Shown here one piece after another: positions 6,852 to 7,177 of a stretch of DNA of 7,177 nt; the stretch's first letter is position 1, and each line of letters opens with the position of its first letter. This DNA is from an uncultured euryarchaeote (lineage in GTDB: Archaea > Thermoplasmatota > Poseidoniia > Poseidoniales > Poseidoniaceae), in the NCBI GenBank assembly GCA_937897005.1, contig CALCOQ010000350.1:1-7177 (forward strand), read 5' to 3'. Below the pieces are notes generated by a model, which did not search any database, was not told where the DNA came from, and worked only from the letters and a program-made list of their open reading frames with translations. A program made the translations under genes and the position numbers.

Positions 6852-7177
6852 ATGCCACCAGCACAGCCATCAGACTGGGCCGAGAGATACAGGCCTGCAA
6901 CTGAGTCTCATCTGGTTGGAAATGTGAAGGCAAGACGCAAAATCAGTAACTGGCTGAAGACCTGGGAACATGGCCGGCCTGGTAAGCGTGGAATATTACT
7001 CATCGGACCACCAGGTGTTGGAAAGACCACCATTGCCAGAGCCATTGCAATGGATCGGGGATGGGACATCATCGAATTGAATGCCAGTGATGCGAGAAAT
7101 GCAGCAGCTATTCGTCGAGCTGCCACAGAGGGAGCCACTCATCAATCTCTATTCACCATCGGACAGAACAAGAAAAC
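6852..7177 (+). CDS. rfcL: Replication factor C large subunit (clamp loader), 5' part only
   Basis: The first 108 residues of an AAA+ clamp-loader ATPase, cut by the window edge. The archaeal RFC large subunit works with RFC small subunits to load the PCNA sliding clamp onto primed DNA at the replication fork. Seen: the WAERYRP signature (9-15) near the N-terminus, LVGN (21-24), Walker A GPPGVGKT (52-59), and the family-typical GWDIIELNASDARN (70-83). The ELNASDxRN block after Walker A is shared by RFC subunits. The WxEKYRP-like N-terminus with a ~40-residue lead to Walker A, and the tract after NASD diverging from the small subunit, point to the large subunit. The start is the first ATG in the frame, which is otherwise open back into the upstream gene. 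Walker B, the sensors and the C-terminal collar domain lie outside the window, as would a PCNA-binding motif. Confidence 0.93.
   Translation, partial: MPPAQPSDWAERYRPATESHLVGNVKARRKISNWLKTWEHGRPGKRGILLIGPPGVGKTTIARAIAMDRGWDIIELNASDARNAAAIRRAATEGATHQSLFTIGQNKK

Noticed and set aside
6908..7138. 76-codon minus-strand frame at the right end
   Set aside because: It is antisense to the Walker A region of the clamp-loader subunit, and its translation is the mirror of that conserved segment.
1..7177. CRISPR arrays, tRNA or rRNA genes, insertion sequences, and a defence or mobile island
   Set aside because: No regularly spaced repeats, cloverleaf-like segments, terminal inverted repeats or transposase-like frames were seen. 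The window is filled by four housekeeping-type genes.

Overview
The window looks archaeal. It holds a eukaryote/archaeal-type class II glycyl-tRNA synthetase, the start of an archaeal-type replication factor C large subunit, a small 2x[4Fe-4S] ferredoxin, and most of a very long Lhr-family helicase. The genes are tightly packed with moderate base composition, and no introns, tRNAs, mobile elements or CRISPR arrays are visible. A euryarchaeal lineage such as the Thermoplasmatota/marine group II is my best guess, but it is inference from gene content and protein style only.

Layout. Positions 1-4597 (minus strand) are one uninterrupted reading frame that starts at 4597 and runs off the left edge of the window (1532 codons seen, no stop). 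It is the dominant gene here, yet easy to miss because its stop lies outside. It carries all the Lhr helicase motifs, the Lhr winged-helix and DEAD/H-associated domains, and a further ~680 residues resembling the AlkZ/YcaQ-like C-terminal region of bacterial full-length Lhr. Upstream on the same strand, after an 83-base gap, is a ferredoxin with two CxxCxxCxxxCP clusters (4681-5004). A short divergent intergenic region (5005-5094) separates it from the plus-strand pair: glycyl-tRNA synthetase (5095-6813) and, 38 bases on, the replication factor C large subunit (6852 to the right edge, truncated).

How they fit together. The minus-strand pair (ferredoxin, then helicase) could be co-transcribed. 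The plus-strand pair combines translation and replication and is probably one transcript. Helicase/repair and clamp-loader genes lie on both sides of the divergent promoter region, so this is information-processing core genome rather than a mobile or defence island. The point most worth following up is the long helicase: archaeal Lhr proteins are usually the short 'core' form of about 800-950 residues, whereas this one has a glycosylase-like C-terminal region including a Q-L-D triplet.
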